Origin: CADEED01 sp043747835
GTDB taxonomy: Bacteria; Pseudomonadota; Gammaproteobacteria; Steroidobacterales; Steroidobacteraceae
Assembly (NCBI GenBank): GCA_043747835.1
Contig: JAYTOK010000084.1
Location: 62,001 to 126,000 of the forward strand
Reading direction: 5' to 3'
Length of the DNA: 64,000 bases
Part shown: positions 24,392 to 33,392 of the stretch, piece by piece
Position numbering within the stretch: position 1 is the first letter of the stretch
Layout of the letters: every line of letters starts with the position of its first letter
Notes under the pieces: model-generated
Database searches by the model: none
Told to the model about the DNA's origin: nothing
The model's input: the letters and a program-made list of their open reading frames with translations, nothing else
Made by a program: the position numbers and the translations under genes

Positions 24392-25437
24392 GCAGCGTCC
24401 TCTCTCTCGCGCGTCCCGAAATCGTGGCGCTCAAGGCGTATGCGCACGCGAGCTGGGATCCCGCTTTCGAGCGGATGCACGCGAACGAGTTGCCGTGGCG
24501 CGCGGAGACGGATCGCTCGCTGGCTGGGCTCAACCGCTATCCGGAGCCGCACCCACACGTTCTCGCGGAGCGGCTCGCGGCGCTCTATGACGTGCCCGCG
24601 CGAAATCTGTTGCCGGGGCGCGGCAGCGACGAGTCGATCGACCTGCTCACTCGCGGTTTCTGCCGCGCGGGAATCGACAACGTCGTGATCTGCCCGCCGA
24701 CCTTCGGCATGTACGCGGTCGCCGCGAAAATCCAGGGCGCGGAAGTGCGCGAAGTGCCGTTGCGACGTGAGACCGGTTACTCGCTCGACGTCGCCGGCAT
24801 TCTCGCAGCCTGCGACGCAAACACGCGGCTCGTGTTCCTCTGCACGCCAAACAACCCGACCGGCAATGCGCTCGACGAACGCGACGTGGAAACGTTGCTG
24901 AATTCACTCGCCGGGCGTGCGCTCGTCGTCGTCGACGAGGCTTACATCGAGTTTTCCGCAGCGACTTCGCTCGCGACGTGGCTGCCGCGTTTTCCGCACC
25001 TCGTCGTGCTGCGCACGTTGTCGAAGGCCTTCGGCCTGGCTGGCGCCCGCGTCGGCTCGCTGATCGCGGGTGCGGAGATCGTCGACCTGCTCGCGAAAGT
25101 GATCCCGCCCTATTCGATTCCGCAGTTGACGATCGAGGCCGTGCTCGCGACTCTCGCGCCCGCGCAGGTCGTCGTGCAGCGCGAGCGCGTGGCGCAGGTC
25201 CGCGCCGAGCGCGAGCGGCTGCGCGCGGCGCTGACCGCGAAGCGATGCTTCACGAAGATCTGGCCCAGCGTCGCGAATTTCCTGCTCGTCGACTGCGTGG
25301 CTCCCGAAGTCGTGCTCACCGCCGCGCGCGATGCCAAACTGCTGATCCGCGACATGCGTGCGGCGACGCCGGGCGCGCTGCGCATCTCGGTGGGTACGCC
25401 AGAACAGAACGATCGATTGATCCGGAGCCTTTCATGA
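24388..25437 (+). CDS. hisC: Histidinol-phosphate aminotransferase
   Basis: A class I/II PLP aminotransferase of 349 residues. It has the substrate motif LNRYPEPHPH, LPGRGSDESIDLL, CTPNNPTGNAL, the Asp of VVDEAYIEF and the PLP lysine in RTLSKAFGLAGARVGS. It transaminates imidazole-acetol phosphate. It overlaps both neighbours by four bases, showing tight coupling. Confidence 0.94.
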   Translation: MSSVLSLARPEIVALKAYAHASWDPAFERMHANELPWRAETDRSLAGLNRYPEPHPHVLAERLAALYDVPARNLLPGRGSDESIDLLTRGFCRAGIDNVVICPPTFGMYAVAAKIQGAEVREVPLRRETGYSLDVAGILAACDANTRLVFLCTPNNPTGNALDERDVETLLNSLAGRALVVVDEAYIEFSAATSLATWLPRFPHLVVLRTLSKAFGLAGARVGSLIAGAEIVDLLAKVIPPYSIPQLTIEAVLATLAPAQVVVQRERVAQVRAERERLRAALTAKRCFTKIWPSVANFLLVDCVAPEVVLTAARDAKLLIRDMRAATPGALRISVGTPEQNDRLIRSLS

Positions 25438-26519
25438 GCGATGCACGCCTCTTGGGTCCCAAGGTGTTGTTCGTCGATCGCGACGGCACGCTGATCGAAG
25501 AGCCGCCGGATGAGCAGGTCGACGCCATCGAGAAGATCCGGTTCATGCCCGGCGTGTTCGCGGCCATGCGCCGCGCGCGCGACGCCGGATTCCAACTCGC
25601 GATGGTCACGAACCAGGACGGGCTCGGCTCCGCGAGCTTTCCGCAGAAGGCGTTCGACATTCCACACCAGTTCATGATGGATGCGTTCAGCTCGCAGGGT
25701 GTCGAGTTCGACGCGGTCTTCGTGTGTCCGCATCGGAAGAGCGACGGCTGCGATTGCCGCAAGCCCGCGATCAAGCTCGTCGAGGATTTCGTGCGCGAGC
25801 GCAACGTCGACCTCGCCGCCAGCGCAATGGTGGGAGATCGTGTCACCGACATCGAGTTCGCAAACAACCTCGGTGTGCGTGGGCTGTACGTTCGCCGCCA
25901 TGGTTCGGAGTCGGAAACGTGGCCGGCGATCCTGCGTTTACTCACCGAGCGTCGCGCGACCGTCAAACGAAAAACGAAGGAAACGGACATCCGCGTCGTC
26001 GTGAATCTCGACGCGACCGCGCCCGTGCGCATCGTCACCGGCATCGGATTCTTCGACCACATGCTCGAACAGATCGCCAAGCACGGTGGCTTCTCGCTCG
26101 AGCTCGAATGCAAGGGCGACCTCGACATCGACGAACACCACACGGTCGAAGATTGCGCGCTGGCACTCGGCGAATGCCTGCGCACGGCCCTGGGCGACAA
26201 GCTCGGGTTGGCCCGCTATGGATTCGTCCTGCCGATGGACGAAGCACAGGTGCGCGTCGCGATCGACTTGTCCGGTCGCGCTTACGGCGTCTGGGAGGGC
26301 AAGTTCTCGCGCGAAGCCGTCGGCGCGCTGCCCACCGAACTCGTGCCGCATTTCTTCCGTTCCCTGGCGGAGAGTCTGAAAGCCGCGATTCACGTCACCA
26401 TCACGGGCGACAATACGCACCACATGATCGAAGCCTGCTTCAAGGGTGTCGGGCGCGCGTTGCGCATGGCGTTCCGTCGTGACGGCGACGATCTGCCGTC
26501 GACCAAAGGAATTCTGTGA
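25434..26519 (+). CDS. hisB: Bifunctional histidinol-phosphatase / imidazoleglycerol-phosphate dehydratase
   Basis: A fusion of two pathway enzymes, as in enterics. The N-terminal HAD phosphatase (about 1-165) has FVDRDGTLIEEPP and the Zn-binding CPHRKSDGCDCRKP. The C-terminal dehydratase (about 170-361) has the metal histidine motifs DEHHTVEDCALALGE and GDNTHHMIEACFKG. 361 residues from the ATG overlapping the hisC stop; the longer upstream frame is antisense-like and rejected. Confidence 0.95.
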   Translation: MSDARLLGPKVLFVDRDGTLIEEPPDEQVDAIEKIRFMPGVFAAMRRARDAGFQLAMVTNQDGLGSASFPQKAFDIPHQFMMDAFSSQGVEFDAVFVCPHRKSDGCDCRKPAIKLVEDFVRERNVDLAASAMVGDRVTDIEFANNLGVRGLYVRRHGSESETWPAILRLLTERRATVKRKTKETDIRVVVNLDATAPVRIVTGIGFFDHMLEQIAKHGGFSLELECKGDLDIDEHHTVEDCALALGECLRTALGDKLGLARYGFVLPMDEAQVRVAIDLSGRAYGVWEGKFSREAVGALPTELVPHFFRSLAESLKAAIHVTITGDNTHHMIEACFKGVGRALRMAFRRDGDDLPSTKGIL

Positions 26520-26529
26520 GTGCTCTTCC

Positions 26530-27129
26530 ATGAGTTCAGTGGCGATCATCGACAGCGGCGGCGCGAACATCACGAGTCTGCGCGTGGCGCTCGGCCGTCT
26601 CGGCGCCGAGTCGCTCGTGACCTCGGATGCGGACACGATCCGGCGCGCGACCCGCGTGCTGCTGCCGGGCGTCGGTTCGGCGCACGACGCGATGGCGCGC
26701 CTGCGCATGTCGGGTCTCGACCGGGTGATCCCGACGCTCAAACAACCATTGTTAGGCGTCTGTCTCGGCATGCAGATCCTGTTCGACAGTTCCGAGGAAG
26801 GGCCGGCCAAGGGTCTCGGCGTGATACCGGGCAGCGTCGTTTCGCTCAAATCCGCGCCAGGCCTGCCCGTTCCGCACATGGGCTGGAATCAACTCGTGCA
26901 GACGAAGCCGGATCCCTTGCTCGAAGGCATCAGCCCGATCGACTACGTCTACTTCGTACACGGCTTCGCCGCGCTGGTGGGCGAGCACACGATCGCCTCC
27001 GTCGACTACGGGAGCAACCTCACCGCCGTCGTCCGGCGCGACAATTTCTGCGGCACCCAATTCCACCCGGAGCGCTCCGGCACCGTCGGCGCCCGCATCC
27101 TCGCGAATTTTCTGAAAGCCACACGCTGA
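26530..27129 (+). CDS. hisH: Imidazole glycerol phosphate synthase, glutaminase subunit
   Basis: A class I glutamine amidotransferase of 199 residues supplying ammonia to HisF. The nucleophile Cys is in LGVCLGMQILFDSSEEG and the catalytic His/Glu in GTQFHPERSG; LLPGVGSAHDAM is the oxyanion region. The start at 26530 gives the family N-terminus (SSVAIIDSGGANITSL). Confidence 0.94.
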   Translation: MSSVAIIDSGGANITSLRVALGRLGAESLVTSDADTIRRATRVLLPGVGSAHDAMARLRMSGLDRVIPTLKQPLLGVCLGMQILFDSSEEGPAKGLGVIPGSVVSLKSAPGLPVPHMGWNQLVQTKPDPLLEGISPIDYVYFVHGFAALVGEHTIASVDYGSNLTAVVRRDNFCGTQFHPERSGTVGARILANFLKATR

Positions 27130-27134
27130 AAACA

Positions 27135-27884
27135 ATGATCCTCATACCCTCCATCGATCTGCGCAACGGCCGCTGCGTGCGCCTCCTCAAGGGCAACTTC
27201 GACCAGGAGACGCGCTACGACCTCGAACCGCACGAATTGCTGCAGCGTTACCGCGCGCTCGGTGCCACCTGGCTGCACGTCGTCGATCTCGACGGCGCGA
27301 AGGACGGCAAGCTCGCGAACCGCAGCGTCATCGTGCGGCTGGCATCGCAGAAGGCGCTCCAGATCCAGGTTGGCGGCGGTGTGCGTTCGAAAGCCGTCGT
27401 CGACGACCTGCTGCGCAACGGCATCGACCGCGTGATCGTGGGCAGCGCCGCGGTCGAGAAGCCCGGTGAAGTGCAGTCCTGGCTCAAACAATACGGGGCC
27501 GAGAAGATCGGCCTCGCGTTCGACATCCGCCACGTCGACGGCGTACCGCGTGTGCTCACGCGCGGCTGGACCCAGGAATCGAAGCTTTCCCTCTGGGAGG
27601 CGATCGAGTCCTATCTCCCGCACGGCTTACTACACGTCCTGTGCACCGATGCCGAGCTCGACGGCGCGATGCAGGGGCCGGCGACCGCGCTCTACCAGGA
27701 ATTCACGAAGCGCTACCCGAAGCTGCAACTGCAGGCTTCCGGCGGCGTGCGCAGCGCGGCGGACCTGCACACGCTCGCGGGCATCGGCAGCGCCGCCGCG
27801 ATCAGTGGCAAGGCGTTGCTCGAAGAAGCGATCAAACCCTCGGAGCTAGTCCCATTCTTGCCAAACGCATCATCCCCTGCCTAG
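27135..27884 (+). CDS. hisA: ProFAR isomerase
   Basis: A (beta/alpha)8 isomerase of 249 residues acting before HisF. The catalytic Asp is in IPSIDLRNGRCVRLLKGNF; VGGGVRSKAVVDDLL and QASGGVRSAADL are the phosphate-binding repeats. Its last 31 bases overlap the predicted hisF coding sequence in another frame. Confidence 0.94.
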   Translation: MILIPSIDLRNGRCVRLLKGNFDQETRYDLEPHELLQRYRALGATWLHVVDLDGAKDGKLANRSVIVRLASQKALQIQVGGGVRSKAVVDDLLRNGIDRVIVGSAAVEKPGEVQSWLKQYGAEKIGLAFDIRHVDGVPRVLTRGWTQESKLSLWEAIESYLPHGLLHVLCTDAELDGAMQGPATALYQEFTKRYPKLQLQASGGVRSAADLHTLAGIGSAAAISGKALLEEAIKPSELVPFLPNASSPA

Positions 27885-28621
27885 ACGTCCGCGACGGGCA
27901 GGTCGTCAAGGGAATCCGGTTCCGCGATCACCAGATCGTGGGCGACATCCTTGCGCTCGCGCAGCGCTACCGCAACGAAGGCGCGGACGAGCTCGTGTTC
28001 TACGACATCACCGCGAGTCCGGAAGGCCGCAGTGTCGACCGCGATTGGGTCAGCCGCGTCGCCGGAATTCTGGACATCCCGTTCTGCGTCGCGGGCGGCA
28101 TCCGCTCGGTCGAGGATGCGGAAGCGGTCCTCAACGCGGGCGCGGAGAAGATCTCCATCAATTCTCCGGCCATCGCGAATCCCGGCCTCATCGACGAGCT
28201 CGCGTCGCGCTTCGGTTCGCAGTGCGTCGTGATCGGCATCGACAGCGCGAACGTGAAGGACGGGTACAAAGTGTTCCAGTACACGGGCGATCCCAATCGC
28301 TCCAGCAACACGAATCGGGACACGCTGTCGTGGGTGCGTGAAGTCCAGGACCGCGGCGCGGGAGAGATCGTGCTCAATTGCATGACCAGCGACGGCGTGC
28401 GGCGCGGATATGACGTAGCCCAGCTCACCGCCGTACGCGAGATCTGCGACGTGCCGCTGGTGGCGTCGGGCGGCGCGGGCGCACCGGAACACTTCGTGGA
28501 CGTGTTCGTGAAGGCGCGCGTGGATGCGGCGCTGGCCGCCAGCGTGTTCCACTCGGGGTCCATCCTCATTCCCGACCTCAAGACGACGCTCGCTGCGTCC
28601 GGCATCGAGGTGCGGCTGTGA
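27854..28621 (+). CDS. hisF: Imidazole glycerol phosphate synthase, cyclase subunit (probable ATT start)
   Basis: A (beta/alpha)8 partner of HisH forming IGP and AICAR. Similarity begins exactly at LAKRIIPCLDVRDGQVVKGI, preceded in frame by ATT (27854-27856) where relatives have Met. GGAG lies 8 nt upstream (27842-27845). No ATG, GTG or TTG is in frame near this point, either just upstream or within the conserved N-terminus. Using ATT gives 255 residues, the normal length. The Asp of CLDV and the second catalytic Asp region (VVIGIDSANVKDG) are present. It overlaps hisA by 31 bases. Confidence 0.92.
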   Translation: MLAKRIIPCLDVRDGQVVKGIRFRDHQIVGDILALAQRYRNEGADELVFYDITASPEGRSVDRDWVSRVAGILDIPFCVAGGIRSVEDAEAVLNAGAEKISINSPAIANPGLIDELASRFGSQCVVIGIDSANVKDGYKVFQYTGDPNRSSNTNRDTLSWVREVQDRGAGEIVLNCMTSDGVRRGYDVAQLTAVREICDVPLVASGGAGAPEHFVDVFVKARVDAALAASVFHSGSILIPDLKTTLAASGIEVRL

Positions 28622-29235
28622 ATTTCGATGCCGGCAAGGTCGACTTCGGCAAGTCCGACGGACTCGTTCCCGCCATCGTGCAGGATGCGGAAAGCGGCGC
28701 CGTGCTCATGCTCGCGTACATGAACCGCGAGGCGCTCGACGAAACGTTGAAGCGCCAACGTGTGGTGTTCTTCAGCCGCAGCAAACAACGCCTGTGGGAA
28801 AAAGGAGAAACCACGGGCCACACGCTCGATGTCGTGGACGTCGCGCTCGATTGCGACAACGACACGCTGCTCGTGACGGCGCGGCCCCGCGGCCCCGCCT
28901 GCCACAACGGCACCCTCACCTGCTTCGGAAACGAGCCGCGCACGGCGGCAACCGGCATTGGATTCCTTGCGAGGCTGGAATCCGTCATCGCGCAACGCGC
29001 GATGGAGAAGCCGGAGACTAGCTACACCGCCCGCCTGCTCGGCAAGGGCATCGCGAAAGTCGCGCAGAAGGTCGGCGAGGAAGGCGTCGAGGTCGCGCTC
29101 GCCGGCGTCGCCGAGAGTGAGCCGAAAGTTCTCGAGGAGTCCGCGGACCTCGTGTTCCACCTGCTGGTGTTGCTGCGCGCGCGCGGCCTATCGCTGAAGC
29201 AGGTCGTCGACATGCTCGAGTCGCGCCACAAGTAA
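28618..29235 (+). CDS. hisIE: Bifunctional phosphoribosyl-AMP cyclohydrolase / phosphoribosyl-ATP pyrophosphatase
   Basis: 205 residues starting at GTG that overlaps the hisF stop (GTGA). The HisI domain (about 1-115) has the metal-binding block VDVALDCDNDTLLV and RPRGPACHNGTLTCF. The HisE domain (about 120-205) has KVGEEGVEVALA and the ESADLVFHLLVLL helix. It catalyses steps two and three and closes the set of his enzymes in this operon. Confidence 0.94.
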   Translation: MNFDAGKVDFGKSDGLVPAIVQDAESGAVLMLAYMNREALDETLKRQRVVFFSRSKQRLWEKGETTGHTLDVVDVALDCDNDTLLVTARPRGPACHNGTLTCFGNEPRTAATGIGFLARLESVIAQRAMEKPETSYTARLLGKGIAKVAQKVGEEGVEVALAGVAESEPKVLEESADLVFHLLVLLRARGLSLKQVVDMLESRHK

Positions 29236-29247
29236 GGTGAGAGTCCG

Positions 29248-29589
29248 ATGAACCCCGTCGACGTCGTGCAACGCCAGCTCGAAACCTACAATCGGCGCGA
29301 TCTCGATGGGTTCTGCGACCTGTTCGCCGACGACGCACAGGTCTTCGATCTCGGCGCGACCGTGCCGACTTTCAACGGCAGGGAAGCCATTCGAGCGCGG
29401 TATCGGGATCTGTTCGAACGGTCGCCGGCGCTTCACAGCAACGTGTTGAACCGCACCGCGCTGGGTCGCGTCGTCGTCGACCTCGAGCACATCACCGGGC
29501 GCAATGGCTCACCCGGCGTGTTCGCCGTGCTCGCCATCTATGAAGTGGACGCCGGGAAGATCCAGCGAGTCCACTTCGCGCGTCCCTAG
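29248..29589 (+). CDS. SnoaL-like / NTF2-like small protein at the end of the his operon
   Basis: A 113-residue protein with the alpha+beta-barrel pattern of SnoaL/NTF2-like proteins: an N-terminal helix (VVQRQLETYNRRDLDGF), the DLFADDAQVFDLG segment and NGREAIRARYRDLF. It lies 12 bp after hisIE with AAGGTGAGAG upstream of the ATG, so it is probably co-transcribed. These folds serve as isomerases, hydrolases or binding proteins; no catalytic residue set can be assigned. Its stop overlaps that of the convergent lysAC gene by four bases. Confidence 0.7.
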   Translation: MNPVDVVQRQLETYNRRDLDGFCDLFADDAQVFDLGATVPTFNGREAIRARYRDLFERSPALHSNVLNRTALGRVVVDLEHITGRNGSPGVFAVLAIYEVDAGKIQRVHFARP

Positions 29590-32171
29590 ATGACCAGTTC
29601 TTCCGCCGGCGCGCGCAGGTTGTAAGTCGACGCCATCGCATGGCCATACGCGCCCGCGGTCGCGATCAACAACACGTCCCCCGACTGACACTCCGGCAAC
29701 AGCCGGTCGTGGCCCAGGAAATCCGAGCTCTCGCAGATCGGACCGACCACGTTCGTGGACAGGTTCGCTGGCTCCTCGAGCCGCGTGAGATTCACGATGT
29801 CGTGGTGCGCGCCGTAGAGCGCGGGACGGATCAGCGAGTTCATTCCCGTCGCGACACCGACATAGCGGATGCCGCTCTTCATCTTCGTCTGCGTCACGCG
29901 TGCAAGCAACACACCCGCGTTCGCAACGAGGAAACGTCCGGGTTCGAGCCAGAGGATCACGCCCGGAATCGCGGCCTTGACCTTCCCCAACGCCTCATCG
30001 AGCTTTGTGAGATCGATCTCGCGTCTTTCGACGCGATCCGGGACGCCGAGGCCGCCGCCCACGTCGATGAACTTCACCTCCGGAAACTGCTTCACCAGGC
30101 CGACGAGGACAGAGCCGACCTGCGTCCAGTTGTTCACGTCGAACACGCCGCTGCCCGCATGCGCATGCAGCCCGTTGATCGTGACTTCGCCGGTCTTCGC
30201 CAGGCGCGCGACTTCGTCGAGCTCTTCGACGGGGATGCCGAACTTCGACTGCGCGCCCGCGGTCTTCACGTGGTGGTGATGTCCGCGGCCGATGCCGGTG
30301 TCGATGCGCAGGAACACGTTCTTGCCCTTGAACGCCTCCAGCCAGTGCTGGAGCACGAACAGGTTGTCGATCGTGACGTGCACGCCCAACTTCAAGGCCG
30401 CCTCGTACTCCGCGCGCGGCGCAAAATTGGGCGTGAAGAGAATGCGTTCGGCTGCGATGCCAGGGACTGATTTGAAGACGTGCTCAATTTCCGCGAGCGA
30501 CACGCAGTCGAACCCGAGGCCGGCGGTTGCGAGTCGGCGCAGGATGTCCGGATGCGGATTCGCCTTGAGCGCGAACAGCGCGCGGCCGATCGAGGTGATG
30601 CCGGTGATCGCCTTCGCGGCGGCTTCCACCTGCGCGAGCTCGTAGACATAAGCGGAATCGCGCGTGCCGAGCGCGCTCAACAATCCGCTTCGCTGGATCT
30701 GCCACCACGGTTGCGTGCGCGCGGTCGCCGTGTCGGACTTCGCGAAGAGTTGCTCCCACGTCGGACCCAGTACCGGATCGCCGGGCAGCGGGCGGATCAG
30801 CAGATCGTGCAATTGTTCGACGAGCCGGTCGCCCTGGTTCTCATCGACTACGAACGTGAAGTTGAGATCATTCGCTGCCTGGCTGACGAGGTACACCTTC
30901 TGCTCTTCGAACAACGCGAACGCATCGCCGAGCTTGTGCAGGATCGCGCGGATGTTGCGGCCGACCAGCGAGACCGACGCGCACGGTCCGATGATGCGCA
31001 CGCCGGAGAGCTTCGCGAGGTCGCGCTGCAACTTGCCGAGCAATTCGCCATCGAGTGTGTTCGCGGCGGGATCGAGCGAGACAGTGACGTTCGTCTCCGA
31101 AGTCGACACGAGGTCGACCGACATGCCGTGTTCCTTGAACACCGTGAACACTTCGGCGAGGAAGCCGACCTGGTGCCACATGCCCGGACTGTCGAGCGAG
31201 ATGAGCGTGATGCCCTTGCGATTGCAGATGGCCTTCACCTGCGCGGAGCCGCCGCCCGCCTCGCCCGTGATCAGCGTGCCTTCGAGATCGGGGGTCTGCG
31301 TCGCGAACACATACAAAGGGATTTGATACTGCCGCGCGGGCATCAGGCAGCGCGGGTGCAGCACTTTCGCGCCGCTCGTCGCGATCTCCTGCGCTTCGTC
31401 ATAGTGGAGCGCGCGGATGAGGCGCGCGCTGGGCGTGGCGCGCGGGTTCGCGCTGAACATGCCCGGCACGTCGGTCCAGATCTCGATGGCTTTGGCGCGC
31501 AGCTTCGCACCAAGGTACGACGCCGAGGTATCCGAGCCGCCGCGACCCAGCAGGCAGGTGTTGCCCTCGGAATCGCGCGCGATGAAGCCTTGCGTGATCA
31601 CGACCGGTGTCGACGCGTCGAGGCGCTGCTCGAGCGCCGCATCCGGGGCGAAGGAACAGGTCGCGGACAACACGGAAGCCTTTGCCGATGCGCCGCGATC
31701 TTCCGCGGACAACATCTCGCGCGCGTCCATCCACGTGACGTCCACGCCCTGCGATCTCAGGAAGCGCGAGCCGATCTCGGTCGCCATGAGCTCGCCATTG
31801 GCCATCATGCGCGCGCGCGTACGGTCCGACAGCTCGCGCACGAGCGAAATGCCGTTCGCCATCTGCCGCAGTTCGTCGAAGTAGCCTTGCAGCTGGGCGC
31901 TCACGCCGATGCCGAGCTCGGTAGTTAGTGCGACGTGCCGGTCTTCGATGGCCTTTAGCGCCTCGTCGGGTTTGCCGCCCGCCGCCGAGGCAAGCAGCTT
32001 TTCGAGCTGATCGGTGATCTTGGTGATGGCGGAGTGGACGACGAGCACGCGGCTGCCGGAATCGAGGCGTCGTTTGACGATCAGCGCGATGTTGCGCCAG
32101 TTGACGAGCGTGGAGACGCTGGTGCCGCCAAACTTGACGACAACCCAGCGCGATGCTGAACGCGCGGACAT
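29586..32171 (-). CDS. lysAC: Bifunctional aspartate kinase / diaminopimelate decarboxylase
   Basis: An 861-residue fusion of the first and last enzymes of lysine synthesis. The N-terminal half (about 1-460) is aspartate kinase with VVVKFGGTS, LGRGGSDTSASYLG and two ACT domains likely to sense lysine. The C-terminal half (about 480-861) is a PLP barrel decarboxylase with FALKANPHPD (PLP lysine), HAGSGVFD and the CESSDFLG motif. The start at 32171 with AAGGA upstream is preferred over one 13 codons earlier. Such fusions are known in Xanthomonas relatives, which supports the taxonomic guess. No lysine riboswitch is seen upstream. Confidence 0.92.
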   Translation of the reverse strand: MSARSASRWVVVKFGGTSVSTLVNWRNIALIVKRRLDSGSRVLVVHSAITKITDQLEKLLASAAGGKPDEALKAIEDRHVALTTELGIGVSAQLQGYFDELRQMANGISLVRELSDRTRARMMANGELMATEIGSRFLRSQGVDVTWMDAREMLSAEDRGASAKASVLSATCSFAPDAALEQRLDASTPVVITQGFIARDSEGNTCLLGRGGSDTSASYLGAKLRAKAIEIWTDVPGMFSANPRATPSARLIRALHYDEAQEIATSGAKVLHPRCLMPARQYQIPLYVFATQTPDLEGTLITGEAGGGSAQVKAICNRKGITLISLDSPGMWHQVGFLAEVFTVFKEHGMSVDLVSTSETNVTVSLDPAANTLDGELLGKLQRDLAKLSGVRIIGPCASVSLVGRNIRAILHKLGDAFALFEEQKVYLVSQAANDLNFTFVVDENQGDRLVEQLHDLLIRPLPGDPVLGPTWEQLFAKSDTATARTQPWWQIQRSGLLSALGTRDSAYVYELAQVEAAAKAITGITSIGRALFALKANPHPDILRRLATAGLGFDCVSLAEIEHVFKSVPGIAAERILFTPNFAPRAEYEAALKLGVHVTIDNLFVLQHWLEAFKGKNVFLRIDTGIGRGHHHHVKTAGAQSKFGIPVEELDEVARLAKTGEVTINGLHAHAGSGVFDVNNWTQVGSVLVGLVKQFPEVKFIDVGGGLGVPDRVERREIDLTKLDEALGKVKAAIPGVILWLEPGRFLVANAGVLLARVTQTKMKSGIRYVGVATGMNSLIRPALYGAHHDIVNLTRLEEPANLSTNVVGPICESSDFLGHDRLLPECQSGDVLLIATAGAYGHAMASTYNLRAPAEELVI

Positions 32172-32228
32172 GAGAAATTCCTTGGTGCGCGCCGTGGCGC
32201 GCGGAGTCACTGGATCAGGAACGAGCGG

Positions 32229-32459
32229 TTACTGCTCGTCTTCTTCGAAAGCGTCTTTGAGGTCTTTCTCGAGACGACGGTCCGCCAGCACTTCTTCGAG
32301 CCGGCTCCAGGCCGCCTTGCCACGTTTGGGCGTGCCCGGCTGCGGTCGCACCCGCCGGTCGACTTTGTCGAGGATTCGGTCGTAGTCGGTGTTGTCTTCC
32401 GCCTCGGCCAGGAATTCTTCGTCTAGATCGAAGCTTTCGTTATCCCGTTCGGACATCAT
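32229..32459 (-). CDS. Small acidic protein, possibly PA3496-family
   Basis: 76 residues from the first of two adjacent ATG codons. It is strongly charged: an acidic N-terminal half (FDLDEEFLAEAEDN) and a basic middle (RRVRPQPGTPKRGK), then AAWSRLEEVLADRRLEKDLK and an acidic tail. The pattern of a basic patch followed by a W-containing amphipathic helix recalls the PA3496 family of putative envelope integrity proteins. That assignment is from memory and tentative. It lies 57 bp upstream of lysAC on the same strand. Confidence 0.6.
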   Translation of the reverse strand: MMSERDNESFDLDEEFLAEAEDNTDYDRILDKVDRRVRPQPGTPKRGKAAWSRLEEVLADRRLEKDLKDAFEEDEQ

Positions 32460-32549
32460 TTTTCGCCAAAAACTCTTTCTTAAACAGTGACTTGCGTAGC
32501 GGAGAGCCACGCAATGAGGCTGCGAACTATAACCAATTGCCGCGAGTTA

Positions 32550-33383
32550 TCAACTGCGCCGGAATTGGGCGTCCGGAGCCGCCGGTGCGGCCGAGATTGG
32601 CGCCCCGACACTCAAGTTCAGCCCCTCCGCCGCATTGCCGCGCGAACGGGCAACTTCCAGCACTTCAAAGGAGTTGATGAGCCCGACATATTCACCCGTC
32701 CCGGCGTCGCCGTAGGTGCGCTTGAGCGGCAGGCGCATTCCGCCCACGAAGATCGTCGGCTGGGTCAGTGAGACGACGGCCGTCGATTCGATGTTGGAAA
32801 TCAGGTTTCCGAACCGATCGACCGCGACGATCACCCCCTCGGTACCGCCGTCGATGCGCGCCGTCGTGGCCGGCCAGCCGCTCATGTCGATCGAGGTGAC
32901 CTCCGTGCCGACATCCGCCGGCGCGCAGCGCCCGGTTGCCAGCGCCGCCGCAAGCGGCGCGAACACGTCGCGGCCATGGAAGGTGGCACTGATGTCGCTG
33001 ACGCCGTACTGGATGAGTTTTTCGTTGTCCACACGAATCACGCGATCGATGCGACCGCGCACCGCGAGCGGGGCTAACAGGCCATTGTCCGGCGCCAGCA
33101 ACGCCTGATCGCCGGACTGGACCACGAGCAGCGCCCGGCGCGTTCCAACGCCCGGATCCACGACCGCTACGTGCAGCGTGCCCGCGGGGAAATAGCGCAG
33201 CGCATGCGCAAGCCAGAATCCCGCTTCGACGGGTTGGAAAGCACGGACCTCATGCGCCATGTCGATGAAGCGCAACTGCGGCGAGTGGCCGAGCATGACG
33301 CCCTTCATGATTCCGACGAACGGCTCGCGCAACCCGAAGTCGGTGGTTAGCGTGATGAGGCCATTGGGGCGAAAACTGTACAC
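32550..33383 (-). CDS. SAM hydroxide adenosyltransferase family protein (DUF62)
   Basis: About 277 residues from a GTG at 33383; the start is uncertain because the frame extends upstream over the divergent gene. The N-terminal domain has LITLTTDFGLREPFVGIMKG and VVDPGVGTRRALL, hallmarks of the SAM hydrolase/fluorinase-like family. The smaller C-terminal barrel carries VDRFGNLISNI. Known members split SAM to adenosine and methionine, or act on related adenosyl compounds. The start lies only 9 bp from that of the divergent aminopropyltransferase-like gene. Confidence 0.82.
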   Translation of the reverse strand: MYSFRPNGLITLTTDFGLREPFVGIMKGVMLGHSPQLRFIDMAHEVRAFQPVEAGFWLAHALRYFPAGTLHVAVVDPGVGTRRALLVVQSGDQALLAPDNGLLAPLAVRGRIDRVIRVDNEKLIQYGVSDISATFHGRDVFAPLAAALATGRCAPADVGTEVTSIDMSGWPATTARIDGGTEGVIVAVDRFGNLISNIESTAVVSLTQPTIFVGGMRLPLKRTYGDAGTGEYVGLINSFEVLEVARSRGNAAEGLNLSVGAPISAAPAAPDAQFRRS

Positions 33384-33392
33384 TCCGCGACC

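Noticed and set aside
27641..27853. A longer hisF beginning upstream inside hisA
   Set aside because: The upstream frame is out-of-frame hisA sequence rich in Arg with no similarity to HisF, and the conserved protein starts exactly at the ATT.
32172..32549. A lysine riboswitch upstream of lysAC
   Set aside because: The short gaps around the small acidic gene show no conserved L-box elements or terminator pairing.
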